64,000 bases of DNA. Source: Pseudomonas sp. CROZ-RG-20F-R04-15. Its GTDB lineage: Bacteria > Pseudomonadota > Gammaproteobacteria > Pseudomonadales > Pseudomonadaceae. Of the stretch, positions 1 through 11,626 are shown in pieces. The notes under the pieces are model-generated. The model had not been told where the DNA came from. It did not search any database and saw only the letters and a list, made by a program, of their open reading frames with translations. The position numbers and the translations under genes are program-made. Every line of letters begins with the position of its first letter. The first letter of the stretch is position 1. Location of the stretch: contig NZ_JAKNQL010000011.1 of the NCBI RefSeq assembly GCF_022662375.1, forward strand, positions 161,652 to 225,651, read 5' to 3'.

Positions 1-440
1 CCGTCGACACCATCCACGGTTTTCAGTTGGGCGCCGAGGCAGGCACTGAGGTCGCGATGATTGCCCTCGGCGAACAGATACAGATCCATTTCGCCGAGCA
101 ACTGGCCGAAGCTATACGGGTCTTCGGCGACTTGCTCGCCGCCGGCCCAGCGCGTGCGCAACTGATACGGTCGCGCCTGATCGAAATGGCCGACAAACAG
201 CCCCGGCGTTTCAGTCTGCGCCAACGGACCGCGCTCTTCACCGCTGTCCTTGTCCAGCACCACGACGCTCAATGCACCGGGCAGATAAGCGCGAATGAAC
301 TGCCCGCCAGCGCCATCGCCGTGCGGGCCAAGAATGGAAAAAGGGTCCTGATGTTCAGCGCGGACCAAGGCATCGATATCTTTCGCCGAGGGCAGCAGTG
401 CTTCTTTGACCTGACCCTGTTCCTTGTTCGAGAAACTCAT
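1..440 (-). CDS. glgB: 1,4-alpha-glucan branching enzyme GlgB (N-terminal part, cut by window edge)
   Basis: Only the first 146 codons are present; the reading frame stays open to base 1. The protein begins MSFSNKEQ and carries the early CBM48-type segment seen in GlgB, including AEHQDPFSILGPH near residue 30 and AEDPYSFGQ near residue 110. GlgB adds alpha-1,6 branches to linear alpha-1,4-glucan in the cytoplasm. The start lies 2 bases after the treS stop, with GGAGAG inside the end of treS as ribosome binding site, so translation is probably coupled. It is the last gene of glgE-treS-glgB, where GlgE makes the linear glucan and GlgB branches it. The catalytic GH13 barrel is outside the window. 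Confidence 0.93.
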   Translation of the reverse strand, partial: MSFSNKEQGQVKEALLPSAKDIDALVRAEHQDPFSILGPHGDGAGGQFIRAYLPGALSVVVLDKDSGEERGPLAQTETPGLFVGHFDQARPYQLRTRWAGGEQVAEDPYSFGQLLGEMDLYLFAEGNHRDLSACLGAQLKTVDGVD

Positions 441-442
441 GA

Positions 443-3784
<3,342 letters not shown>

Positions 3785-3823
3785 GTGAAACTCCTGCTGA
3801 ATGCTTTAAAAGCGCCCCACGAT

Positions 3824-3930
3824 GATCGTTCCCTCGCTCTGCGTGGGAATGCCGCCATGGACGCTCTGCGTCAGTTTCTGGGACGCGGAGCGTCCCGGGA
3901 TGCATTCCCACGCAGAGCGTGGGAACGATC
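3824..3930. repeat. Interspersed palindromic repeat, family 1 (GATCGTTCCCACGC type)
   Basis: Outer arms read GATCGTTCCC... and ...GGGAACGATC. An inner pair of arms around GGACGC(G/T)C(T/C)GCGTC forms a second hairpin. Its right end touches the glgE stop codon, so it sits inside the operon between glgE and treS. Related copies are at 6308-6413, 13885-14046 and 25253-25331. It could act as an mRNA-stabilising or attenuating stem between the two genes; that role is inference. Confidence 0.85.
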
Positions 3931-3931
3931 A

Positions 3932-5929
3932 TTACGTAGCGGTGATTCGCCAAATGCCAAACGGCTGATACGCCGGGTCGATGCGCATGAACTGATATTT
4001 GCGATGCCAGTCCCAGCGATGGCCGTTCATCAAGTCTTCGCCGTGGGTCGTCGCATCGTCGGGCAGACCCATTTCCCACAACGGCAGCTCAAAATTCGCC
4101 TCCTGCACGTTATGCGGATCGAGGCTGACCGCGACCAGAATGAAGTTGCTGCCGTCGAAACTGCGCTTGCCGAAATACAGAATGTTGTCGTTCCAAGCGT
4201 TGTAGACCTTCAGGCCCAGGTGCGTATGCAGCGCCGGGTTCTGCCGGCGGATACGGTTGAGCTGGGCGATCTCGGCAATGATGTTGCCGGGCGCGGTGAA
4301 GTCGCGGACGCGAATCTCGTATTTCTCTGAGTCGAGATATTCCTCTTTGCCCGGCACTGGGGCCGACTCGCACAGCTCGAACCCCGAGTACATGCCCCAC
4401 AGGCCCGAGCCCATGGTCGCCAGCGCCGCACGAATCAGAAAACCCGGACGCCCGGATTCATGCAGGAATGCCGGGTTGATGTCTGGCGTGTTGACGAAGA
4501 AGTTCGGCCGGTAGCATTCGCGCCACGGCGATTCGTTCAATTCGGTGAAATACGTCGCCAGCTCAGCCTTGGTGTTGCGCCAGGTGAAATAGGTGTAGCT
4601 CTGCGTGTAACCGACCTTGCCCAGCCGCGCCATCATCGCTGGCGTAGTGAAGGCCTCGGCGAGGAAAATCACTTCGGGGTACAGCGCCCGCACATCGGCG
4701 ATCAGCCATTGCCAGAACGGCAGTGGTTTGGTGTGCGGATTGTCGACGCGGAAAATCTTCACGCCCTCCTCGACCCAGCCGATGACGATGTCGCGCAACT
4801 CGATCCACAGGCTCGGAATCGCATCCGGCGCATAGAAGTCGACGTTGACGATGTCCTGATATTTCTTCGGCGGATTTTCCGCGTATTTGATCGTGCCGTC
4901 CGGGCGCCAGTTGAACCAGCCCGGATGCTGCTTGAGCCACGGGTGATCCTGGGAACACTGGATGGCGAAATCGAGGGCGATTTCCAGACCGTGATCGGCA
5001 GCAGCGGCGACCAGTCGGCGGAAGTCTTCGCGGGTGCCGAGTTGCGAGTGAATCGCCTCGTGTCCGCCCTCCTCGCTGCCAATCGCGTAAGGGCTGCCGG
5101 GATCATCCGGGCCGGCGGTCAGAGAATTATTGCGGCCCTTGCGGTGGGCGCGACCGATCGGATGGATCGGCGTGAAATACAGCACGTCGAAACCCATGTC
5201 CTGAATCATCGGCAGGCGCGAATGCACGTCATTAAAAGTGCCATGGCGATGGGGATCGTCGGTCATCGAGCGCGGAAACAGTTCGTACCAACTAGCGAAT
5301 TCAGCCAGTTCGCGTTCGACGTCCATCGGGAACTCAGGACTGACGCTCAAGTACGCGCGGTGATCGGCCTCGGCCATCAGTTGCGCACTGCGCGAGTGCA
5401 GAAACAGCGCAACTTGCTCGGTTTCGAGCAGGCCGGACAATTCATGGTGCAAGGCAGCCAGTTGCTCACTGAGCTGGCCTTCGCTGCGTTCGGCGGCCTG
5501 TTGCACCATCGTCCGGCCTTCCTGCAGCTCCAGCGAGACAGGGACGGCGGCGTTGTGCTTTTTCTCCAGTTCATACTGAAAACTGGCGAAGTGGTCGATC
5601 CACGCTTCGATGCAATACAGGTAGCGGCCCTGATGTTCAGGGCGGAACTGGCCTTGCCAGCCATTATTGCCCTGATCGGTCATGACTTCGCTTTGCCAGG
5701 TTTCCTCACCTTCCTCGCGCCAGCGGATGCGCACGGCGAGTTTGTCGTGACCGTCGGCAAACACTTTGCTGGTGACCACCACTTCACGACCGGCAATCGA
5801 CTTCACGGCGAACTGCCCGCCATCCAGCGTCGGCATGATGTTTTCGATGGCAATGCGCGGCAGCAGCAACGCCTGCGACAGCGGCATGTGCGGGTTGTAG
5901 CTTAATTCAGAAGTTTTTTCAGACGTCAT
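3932..5929 (-). CDS. glgE: Alpha-1,4-glucan:maltose-1-phosphate maltosyltransferase GlgE
   Basis: Transfers maltosyl units from maltose-1-phosphate to the non-reducing end of alpha-1,4-glucan (GH13_3, cytoplasm). The protein has 665 residues, normal for GlgE. An N-terminal beta-sandwich (residues about 15-120) precedes an alpha-helical insertion and the barrel. Visible catalytic stretches are FRVDNPHTKP (nucleophile Asp) and VIFLAEAFTTP (acid/base Glu). The frame is open further upstream, but MTSEKTSELS is chosen because AAGGAG lies 7 bases before it; the upstream extension has no such site and overlaps the promoter region. It is the first gene of glgE-treS-glgB, and an AlgU-like promoter lies about 90 bases upstream. 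Confidence 0.95.
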   Translation of the reverse strand: MTSEKTSELSYNPHMPLSQALLLPRIAIENIMPTLDGGQFAVKSIAGREVVVTSKVFADGHDKLAVRIRWREEGEETWQSEVMTDQGNNGWQGQFRPEHQGRYLYCIEAWIDHFASFQYELEKKHNAAVPVSLELQEGRTMVQQAAERSEGQLSEQLAALHHELSGLLETEQVALFLHSRSAQLMAEADHRAYLSVSPEFPMDVERELAEFASWYELFPRSMTDDPHRHGTFNDVHSRLPMIQDMGFDVLYFTPIHPIGRAHRKGRNNSLTAGPDDPGSPYAIGSEEGGHEAIHSQLGTREDFRRLVAAAADHGLEIALDFAIQCSQDHPWLKQHPGWFNWRPDGTIKYAENPPKKYQDIVNVDFYAPDAIPSLWIELRDIVIGWVEEGVKIFRVDNPHTKPLPFWQWLIADVRALYPEVIFLAEAFTTPAMMARLGKVGYTQSYTYFTWRNTKAELATYFTELNESPWRECYRPNFFVNTPDINPAFLHESGRPGFLIRAALATMGSGLWGMYSGFELCESAPVPGKEEYLDSEKYEIRVRDFTAPGNIIAEIAQLNRIRRQNPALHTHLGLKVYNAWNDNILYFGKRSFDGSNFILVAVSLDPHNVQEANFELPLWEMGLPDDATTHGEDLMNGHRWDWHRKYQFMRIDPAYQPFGIWRITAT

Positions 5930-6019
5930 TGAGCATCTCTCCTTAACGCCCCAAGGACGCTCTTGTGCCGGGTCAGTGTTCGCAACGCAGCGCCTGCCCC
6001 GGAATGAACTCACTTAGGT

Positions 6020-6047
6020 TCCGAGCAACCGCCGCCGGGAAAAGTTC
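6020..6047 (-). promoter_or_regulatory. AlgU (sigma-22/RpoE)-like promoter of the glgE operon
   Basis: On the minus strand GAACTT (6047-6042) is followed after exactly 17 bases by TCGGA (6024-6020). The known AlgU consensus is GAACTT-N16/17-TCTGA, so one base differs in the -10. The predicted start is near 6013, giving a leader of about 85 bases before glgE. Control by the envelope/osmotic stress sigma factor would suit trehalose synthesis. The assignment rests on this match alone. Confidence 0.5.
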
Positions 6048-6146
6048 AGATGAAATTGCCGTGTCAGAAAAGCGGATCGAATTGCGCGCAGGGTGGTCAA
6101 TCCACTTAAGCACTTCTCACGCCATGTGCCACACGGAGGTCAACAG

Positions 6147-6305
6147 ATGAACATCCCGATTCCGGCGGAAACGCCCGATCCGAACATCGACAAACCCACC
6201 CTGCCCGAGACCGAGCCGCAACCGATTCCCGAGCAGGAACCACCCGGCACCACGCCACCGCCTAAAGAGGAACCGCCGAGCACGATGCCCCCGGTCATCG
6301 TCTAA
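6147..6305 (+). CDS. Small proline-rich hypothetical protein (52 aa)
   Basis: A short open frame starting MNIPIPAE, preceded by a strong ribosome binding site ACGGAGGT 6 bases upstream, which decides the start over an upstream in-frame ATG. About a third of the residues are proline, with alternating Glu/Pro/Thr runs such as EPQPIPEQEPPGT; no signal peptide, cysteine or membrane segment. It is divergent from glgE. No function can be assigned. The strong start signal and sustained composition support a real gene despite its size. Confidence 0.6.
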   Translation: MNIPIPAETPDPNIDKPTLPETEPQPIPEQEPPGTTPPPKEEPPSTMPPVIV

Positions 6306-6307
6306 CT

Positions 6308-6413
6308 GATCGTTCCCACGCGCAGCAAAGGAATGCAGCCCGGGACGCTCCGCGTCCCATAGCGGACGCGGAGCGTCCATTGAGCCATTCCCACGCAGAG
6401 CGTGGGAACGATC
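6308..6413. repeat. Interspersed palindromic repeat, family 1
   Basis: Same structure as 3824-3930: outer arms GATCGTTCCCACGC / GCGTGGGAACGATC and an inner GGACGC...GCGTCC dyad. It lies between the convergent 3' ends of the proline-rich gene and the MgtC-family gene, where the stems could also stop transcription from both sides. Confidence 0.85.
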
Positions 6414-6430
6414 ATCCGGCACCGGAATGA

Positions 6431-6943
6431 TCAGTGGTCGTCAGTCTTATCCTCTTCCTTTTCGAAAAGCTTCACGATCCGCGGCATCACGCTAAAAATT
6501 GCCAGTGCGAGAAAGGTGCTGAGCAACGCCGTAGCCTCTTTGCCCAACCCGGCGGCCACACCAATGGCCGCCGTCATCCACAGCCCGGCAGCCGTGGTCA
6601 GGCCTTTAACATGGCCTTCATCGCCTTCCTTGTTTTTCAGAATAGTCCCGGCACCGAGAAAGCCGATCCCGGCAATCACCCCCTGCACCACCCGGCTCAT
6701 CGCATCGGACTCGGCGCCGGACGTCTGCGGCACCAGCACAAACAACGCTGCCCCCAGCGCTACCAGCATGTGCGTGCGCACCCCGGCCGCCTTGCCCTTG
6801 TGCTCGCGCTCGAAGCCGAGAATTCCGCCGAGTACCGCCGCCATCAGCAGGCGCACGGTGATGCGCGTCAATTGCGAAGCATCTCCGACGTCGGCGAATT
6901 CCGCTTGCAGGGTTTGCCACACTTCATGCCACCACGCGTTCAT
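6431..6943 (-). CDS. MgtC/SapB family membrane protein
   Basis: 170 residues starting MNAWWHEVWQ. Residues about 20-125 match the MgtC/SapB family: LMAAVLGGILGFEREH, the family loop around AGVRTHMLVALGAALF, and GFLGAGTILK. Four hydrophobic segments place it in the inner membrane. MgtC proteins of pathogens act in growth under low Mg2+ and inhibit the F1Fo ATPase, but the family is broad. This short form lacks the cytoplasmic C-terminal domain of Salmonella MgtC, so a virulence role should not be assumed. AAGGA lies 8 bases upstream of the chosen ATG; an alternative start is 14 codons earlier. Confidence 0.85.
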   Translation of the reverse strand: MNAWWHEVWQTLQAEFADVGDASQLTRITVRLLMAAVLGGILGFEREHKGKAAGVRTHMLVALGAALFVLVPQTSGAESDAMSRVVQGVIAGIGFLGAGTILKNKEGDEGHVKGLTTAAGLWMTAAIGVAAGLGKEATALLSTFLALAIFSVMPRIVKLFEKEEDKTDDH

Positions 6944-7069
6944 CGTGCAGTCCTTGTTGTTATTGGCTGGATAGACGATGGACAACGGCGACCATTAATC
7001 GGTTGCGCAGAACGATCCGCGAACCTTGCGTCCTAATCTTGCAGACCTACCTGAAAAAGGACTGCTCCT

Positions 7070-7318
7070 ATGCCTCTTCGAGTCGATGAATCCAACCCCG
7101 AGCAAAAAGTGTGTTTTTTCACCGTTGAACATGGCGAGGAAATTCGCATTTGCGACACCCTGGAAGTCATGACGGATAGCGAAAAATCCATGTCGTTCGT
7201 GGACATAGAAGGCCGGCGCGTTTACATCACCGAAGCAGAAGCCGACAAATTGACCGTCGCAGGTGCCAAGGACGGACGCAAACACCTGAAAGCCGACGAG
7301 AGTGATTCGGTGATTTGA
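7070..7318 (+). CDS. Small conserved hypothetical protein (DUF3203-like)
   Basis: 82 residues beginning MPLRVDESNPEQ, with AAAGGA in front of the ATG. Composition is soluble and acidic, with a likely beta-rich core (CFFTVEHGEEIRIC, SFVDIEGRRVYITEAEAD). The pattern resembles the small Pseudomonas family DUF3203; this is from memory and not a search. No signal peptide or membrane segment. A perfect 9-bp stem-loop follows at 7339-7367. Function unknown. Confidence 0.7.
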   Translation: MPLRVDESNPEQKVCFFTVEHGEEIRICDTLEVMTDSEKSMSFVDIEGRRVYITEAEADKLTVAGAKDGRKHLKADESDSVI

Positions 7319-7338
7319 CTGACCTTGATCAACACCGC

Positions 7339-7367
7339 GCGCAAACGTCTGCGATAGGCGTTTGCGC
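7339..7367 (+). terminator. Stem-loop after the DUF3203-like gene
   Basis: GCGCAAACG (7339-7347) and CGTTTGCGC (7359-7367) form a perfect 9-bp stem with an 11-base loop, 20 bases after the stop codon. No T-run follows, so it is not a textbook intrinsic terminator. It may stabilise the 3' end or assist termination. Confidence 0.4.
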
Positions 7368-7441
7368 CCACGTCTGCGGGCTGCTTCAAGTTGTCGCAGG
7401 CGCTGCGCGAAATCTCATCTGATCCGCTTTTTATTGAAATA

Positions 7442-7480
7442 CCTGAGTCTGTTATGCAAACAGATCGACGCTCATAGTGC
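7442..7480 (+). promoter_or_regulatory. ccoG promoter with motif shared with the ccoN and sulfite reductase promoters
   Basis: CCTGAGTCTGTTATG at the left end and CTCATAGTGC at the right end recur, at the same spacing, upstream of ccoN (51142-51180, plus) and of the sulfite reductase gene (51062-51024, minus). CATAGT at 7473-7478 is a plausible -10, which places TGAGTCTG just upstream of the -35, a usual position for an activator site. The ribosome binding site and start of ccoG follow within 30 bases. The binding protein is unknown; the MocR-type regulator at 9220 is the obvious candidate. Confidence 0.6.
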
Positions 7481-7507
7481 TCCGGCCTGATGGAGGCTGA
7501 TGAGCGA

Positions 7508-8944
7508 ATGACCATGAGCGAACAAATCCCCGTCCGAACCGTAGAAGCAACGCCCACTATAAAGAGTGTGCCCGCACGCCCAATGAAGGCGACGGCCAAA
7601 TCCAGCGACAACCAGATCCACACCCGCAGCTTCACCGGCCTGTTCCGCACCCTGCGCATGAGCGGCGCGGGATTTCTGTTTGTGCTGTTTTTCGGCACCG
7701 TGTGGCTGAATTGGGGCGGTCGTCAGGCGGTGCTTTGGGATCTTTCCGAAAGCAAATTCCACATCTTTGGCGCGACATTCTGGCCGCAGGATTTCATTCT
7801 GCTTTCGGCGCTGCTGATCATCGCCGCGTTCGGCCTGTTCGCCATCACCGTGTTTGCCGGTCGGGTCTGGTGCGGCTACACCTGCCCGCAGAGTTCGTGG
7901 ACGTGGATCTTCATGTGGTGCGAAAAGATCACCGAAGGCGAGCGCAACCAGCGCATCAAACTGCAAGCCGCACCCTGGAGCCTGAACAAACTGGCGCGCC
8001 GTGCGGCCAAGCACACTTTGTGGCTGGCAATCAGCGTAATGACCGGCCTGACCTTCGTCGGTTATTTCACCCCGATCCGGCCATTGGCTGAAGAGTTGCT
8101 GACCCTGCAAATCGGCGGTGTCAGCCTGTTCTGGGTGCTGTTCTTCGCTGCGGCCACCTACATCAACGCCGGCTGGTTGCGTGAAGCGGTGTGCATGCAC
8201 ATGTGCCCGTATGCGCGGTTCCAGAGCGTGATGTTCGACAAGGACACCCTGGCGATTGCCTACGACGTGGCCCGTGGCGAGAATCGGGGCCCGCGTAAAC
8301 GCGACGTGAAGCCGGTAGAAGCCGGTCTGGGTGATTGCATCGACTGCCAGTTGTGCGTGCAGGTCTGCCCGACTGGCATCGACATCCGAGACGGCTTGCA
8401 GATGGAGTGCATCGGTTGCGCCGCGTGCATCGACGCCTGCGATTCGATCATGGACAAGATGAACTACCCGCGCGGCTTGATCCGCTACAGTTCCGAGCGC
8501 GAATTGCAGGGTGGCAAAACCCATCTGCTGCGCCCGCGCCTGATTGGCTACACCGTGGTGCTGGTGGCAATGATCGGCGCGTTGGCACTGGCGCTGGTCG
8601 AGCGGCCAATGGTGTCGCTGGACGTGACCAAGGATCGCGGGCTGTTCCGCGAGAACGGTCAGGGCCAGATCGAAAACATCTATAGCCTCAAAGTCATCAA
8701 CAAGACCCAGCAGCGTCAGGATTACCACCTGAGCTTGGTCGACGGCGATGGCTTCCAGTTGCAAGGCAAGAATGAGTTGAGCCTGGCGCCGGGGGAAATT
8801 GTCGATGTGCCGGTGTCGGTGGCGATGACCACAGAACGCCCGGCCAGCAGTTCGCAGACCCTGAGCTTCAAGATTGCCGACAGCGATGAGCCTGAGGTTT
8901 ATAGCGTGGCGAAAAGCAGGTTTGTGGCGCCGATGAATCGCTGA
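7508..8944 (+). CDS. ccoG: CcoG/FixG-like cytochrome oxidase accessory ferredoxin protein (PA4131-like)
   Basis: About 478 residues. Membrane segments flank CGYTCPQSSWTW near residue 120. A cytoplasmic dicluster ferredoxin follows near residues 275-315 with CIDCQLCVQVCP and CIGCAACIDAC, enough for two [4Fe-4S] clusters. One more membrane helix (IGYTVVLVAMIGALALALV) and a C-terminal FixG-type Ig-like domain complete it. CcoG proteins reduce copper for CuB assembly of cbb3 oxidases. There is no ccoNOQP or ccoHIS beside it; with the MocR gene downstream it matches the pair PA4131-PA4132 of the P. aeruginosa cyanide-inducible cluster. GGAGG at 7492-7496 favours the ATG at 7508; in-frame ATGs at 7490 and 7514 are alternatives. 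Confidence 0.9.
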   Translation: MTMSEQIPVRTVEATPTIKSVPARPMKATAKSSDNQIHTRSFTGLFRTLRMSGAGFLFVLFFGTVWLNWGGRQAVLWDLSESKFHIFGATFWPQDFILLSALLIIAAFGLFAITVFAGRVWCGYTCPQSSWTWIFMWCEKITEGERNQRIKLQAAPWSLNKLARRAAKHTLWLAISVMTGLTFVGYFTPIRPLAEELLTLQIGGVSLFWVLFFAAATYINAGWLREAVCMHMCPYARFQSVMFDKDTLAIAYDVARGENRGPRKRDVKPVEAGLGDCIDCQLCVQVCPTGIDIRDGLQMECIGCAACIDACDSIMDKMNYPRGLIRYSSERELQGGKTHLLRPRLIGYTVVLVAMIGALALALVERPMVSLDVTKDRGLFRENGQGQIENIYSLKVINKTQQRQDYHLSLVDGDGFQLQGKNELSLAPGEIVDVPVSVAMTTERPASSSQTLSFKIADSDEPEVYSVAKSRFVAPMNR

Positions 8945-8960
8945 GCCGTTAGAATCTTTT

Positions 8961-9174
8961 CCCCTCACCCCAGCCCTCTCCCAGGGGTAGAGGGGGCCGA
9001 CCGAGGTGTCTGTCGCTAGATATCGACCTGACAGACCGAGTCGATTATGGATTCAGCAAAGCACTTTCCGGCCGAATCGATTATGGATTCAGAAAAGCAC
9101 TTTCAGGTCGGTGTAGTTCACAAGCATCCCCCAATCAGTCCCCTCTCCCTCTGGGAGAGGGCTAGGGTGAGGGG
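8961..9174. repeat. Composite inverted repeat, family 4 (CCCTCACCC...GGGTGAGGG)
   Basis: About 214 bases bounded by CCCTCACCCCAGCCCTCTCC and its near-complement GGAGAGGGCTAGGGTGAGGG. Inside is a second dyad, TCGACCTGA ... TCAGGTCGG, and the tail CCCAATCAGTCCCCTCTCC. This copy contains an internal near-duplication of the TCGATTATGGATTCAG segment. Similar units are at 47426-47602 and, in tandem, at 52920-53304. It fills the ccoG-MocR gap. MITE-like architecture; no coding. Confidence 0.8.
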
Positions 9175-9219
9175 CAATTTCCCTGACACCCATCAATCAA
9201 CCAGCACCAAGGCTCCTCG

Positions 9220-10629
9220 ATGAAACGCTACGAAAAATTCGCCGACGACATCGCTGAACTGATCCGCTCCGGCGTCCTTGGCCCCGGCCAGCGCGTGCCT
9301 TCGGTGCGCTACGCCAGCCAGACCTATGGCGTCAGCCCGTCCACGGTGTTCCAAGCCTATTACCTGCTCGAACGCCGTGGCCTCATCCGCGCCCGGCCGC
9401 GTTCCGGCTACTTCGTCAACACCCACGCGCCGAGCCCGTTTTCCGAGCCGGTGATCAGCAGCCACGTTAACGACTCCACCGAAGTCGACGTCAGCGAACT
9501 GGTGTTCTCGGTCCTCGATTCGATCAAGGACCCCAGCACCGTCCCCTTCGGCTCGGCATTCCCCAGCCCGACCCTGTTTCCGTTGCAACGCCTGTCGCGC
9601 TCGCTGGCCAGCGCCGCCCGCGAGATGGACCCGCGCATGGTCGTCACCGACATGTCGCCGGGCAACCCGCAACTGCGCCGGCAGATCGCCCTGCGCTACA
9701 TGGTCGGCGGCCTGATGCTGCCGATGGAAGAACTGCTGATCACCAACGGCGCTCTCGAAGCGCTGAACCTGTGCCTGCAAGCCGTAACCGAACCCGGCGA
9801 TCTGGTGGCGATCGAAGCCCCGGCGTTTTACGCCAGCCTGCAAGTGCTGGAACGGCTGAAACTCAAAGCCGTGGAAATCCCCGTGCACCCGCGCGACGGC
9901 ATCGACCTCGGCGTGCTTGCGCAAACTCTGGAGCGCCATCCGATCAAGGCCTGCTGGTGCATGACCAGTTTCCAGAACCCGATGGGCGCAACCATGCCCG
10001 AAGCGAAGAAGCAGGAACTGGTCGAACTGCTGCGCCGCCATCAAGTGCCGCTGATCGAAGACGACGTCTACGCCGAACTCTATTACGGCCAACAGGCCCC
10101 GAAACCGGCCAAGGCCTTCGACACCGAAGGTCTGGTGATGCATTGCGGCTCCTTTGCCAAGAGCCTCGCGCCCGGGTATCGCATCGGCTGGGTCGCCGCC
10201 GGCCGCTACGCACAGAAAATCGAACGACTGAAACTGATGACTTCGCTGTGCGCCTCGATGCCAGCGCAGGCAGCGATTGCCGACTATCTGCAGCACGGCG
10301 GCTACGATCGGCATCTGCGCAAACTGCGTTACGCCCTGGAAGAACAGCAGAGCGCGATGCTCGCCGCGATTGCCCGTTATTTCCCGGCGCAGACGCGGGT
10401 CAGCCAACCGGCGGGCGGTTACTTCTTGTGGCTGGAATTACCGCCGCAGATGGATTCGTTGAAGTTGTTTCAGATGGCGCTGGCACAAGGCATCAGCATT
10501 GCGCCGGGGCCGATTTTCTCGCCGACGCAGCGGTTCAGGAATTGTATTCGTCTGAACTATGGCAGCCCTTGGACTGAGGATTCGGAGAAGGCCATGGAGA
10601 CGTTGGGGCGGATTGTGCGGTCGTTCTGA
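9220..10629 (+). CDS. MocR-type (GntR/aminotransferase fold) transcriptional regulator, PA4132-like
   Basis: 469 residues. A GntR winged helix fills residues about 1-70 (GPGQRVPSVRYASQTYGVSP, then AYYLLERRGLIRARPRSGYF). A fold-type-I PLP aminotransferase-like domain fills about 110-469, with the Schiff-base lysine in HCGSFAKSLAPGYRIGW (near K314). MocR regulators sense PLP-linked ligands. Following ccoG, it matches the regulator of the P. aeruginosa PA4129-PA4134 cyanide-inducible cluster. I infer it controls ccoG and the 49-53 kb genes through the shared promoter motif. The start is MKRYEKFADD, with AAGG upstream. Confidence 0.9.
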   Translation: MKRYEKFADDIAELIRSGVLGPGQRVPSVRYASQTYGVSPSTVFQAYYLLERRGLIRARPRSGYFVNTHAPSPFSEPVISSHVNDSTEVDVSELVFSVLDSIKDPSTVPFGSAFPSPTLFPLQRLSRSLASAAREMDPRMVVTDMSPGNPQLRRQIALRYMVGGLMLPMEELLITNGALEALNLCLQAVTEPGDLVAIEAPAFYASLQVLERLKLKAVEIPVHPRDGIDLGVLAQTLERHPIKACWCMTSFQNPMGATMPEAKKQELVELLRRHQVPLIEDDVYAELYYGQQAPKPAKAFDTEGLVMHCGSFAKSLAPGYRIGWVAAGRYAQKIERLKLMTSLCASMPAQAAIADYLQHGGYDRHLRKLRYALEEQQSAMLAAIARYFPAQTRVSQPAGGYFLWLELPPQMDSLKLFQMALAQGISIAPGPIFSPTQRFRNCIRLNYGSPWTEDSEKAMETLGRIVRSF

Positions 10630-10691
10630 CAATCCTGTGTTGTCTGGGCTATTGCCTTCGCGAGCAGACCTGGCAGCGAAACTCTCTGGAC

Positions 10692-11438
10692 TTAACGCCC
10701 ACCCCCCAAATCAACAAACGTCCCGGTCGCATACGACGCCTTGTCCGACAACAACCAGACAATCGCCTCCGCCACTTCATCCGGCCGACCGCCACGGGCC
10801 ATCGGAATCGCCGACTCGAGCTTGCTGACCCGGTCCGGATCGCCGCTCAAGGCATGGAAATCGGTATAGATGTAACCCGGACGCACCGCGTTGACCCGAA
10901 TCCCTTCGCCCGCCACTTCCTTGGACAGACCGATGGTGAAGGTGTCGAGCGCGCCTTTGGAGGCGGCGTAATCGACGTATTCGTTCGGCGAGCCGAGGCG
11001 CGCAGCCACTGACGACACGTTGACGATACTGCCGCCCTGCCCGCCGTGCTTGGGCGACATGCGCAGGATCGCGTGCTTGGCGCAGAGGATCGGCGCCAGG
11101 ACATTGGTTTTCATGATTTTCAGAATGCGGAATTCGGACATTTCGTCGACTCGCGACTTTTGTCCGACGGTGCCAGCATTGTTCACCAGAGCGGTGACAC
11201 GGCCCAGTTCGCTGTCGACGCGCTGGAACAGCGCAATCACTTCGTCTTCGATGCTGACGTCGGCACGTACGGCGATGGCTTGTGCGCCCAATGCGCGGAC
11301 TTGCTCCAGCACGCTTTGCGCAGCCTGTTCATCCGACTGATAGTTGATGCAGATCCGATAGCCTTGCGCGGCAGCCAACAAAGCCGTAGCGGCGCCAATT
11401 CCGCGCCCGCCACCGGTGATCACAATGACTTTATCCAT
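10692..11438 (-). CDS. Short-chain dehydrogenase/reductase (SDR)
   Basis: 248 residues, the classical SDR length. The nucleotide-binding TGGGRGIG is at residues 7-14, NNAGTVG follows near residue 85, the catalytic Ser lies in VNVSSVAARLG and the Tyr/Lys pair in YVDYAASKGAL. RADVSIEDEV is typical of NADP-dependent members. Cytoplasmic; substrate unknown. The start MDKVIVITGG is chosen over a long upstream extension because the extension translates a REP element. AAAGG precedes the ATG. It is convergent with the MocR gene. Confidence 0.9.
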   Translation of the reverse strand: MDKVIVITGGGRGIGAATALLAAAQGYRICINYQSDEQAAQSVLEQVRALGAQAIAVRADVSIEDEVIALFQRVDSELGRVTALVNNAGTVGQKSRVDEMSEFRILKIMKTNVLAPILCAKHAILRMSPKHGGQGGSIVNVSSVAARLGSPNEYVDYAASKGALDTFTIGLSKEVAGEGIRVNAVRPGYIYTDFHALSGDPDRVSKLESAIPMARGGRPDEVAEAIVWLLSDKASYATGTFVDLGGGR

Positions 11439-11532
11439 GCTGGCCTTTCCCCCAAATGCACACGTAACAGTCGGGGGGAAGAATAACCGCCATTGGCGGC
11501 TTTTGCATGGAGTCTGTGGTGTCTGGGCAGAC

Positions 11533-11609
11533 GCCTTCGCGAGCAGGCTCGCTGCCACACTGTATTTGTGCTCCACGCCGCCCCTGTGGGAGGGAGCCTG
11601 CTCGCGAAG
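11533..11609. repeat. REP doublet (REPIN), family 2
   Basis: Two inverted copies of the TTCGCGAGCAGGCTCGCT motif with a short spacer: left arm from 11533, right arm ending CTGCTCGCGAA at 11609. It lies between the 3' end of the MucR-like gene and the 5' end of the SDR gene. Seven or more copies of this family occur in the window. Confidence 0.85.
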
Positions 11610-11626
11610 AACGGTAACGCGGTCGA

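Noticed and set aside
7472..8968. 498-codon minus-strand frame over ccoG
   Set aside because: Antisense shadow; the plus strand has intact ferredoxin motifs and membrane helices.
11439..11576. N-terminal extension of the SDR gene
   Set aside because: It reads into a REP element and precedes the usual SDR start next to the Gly-rich motif.
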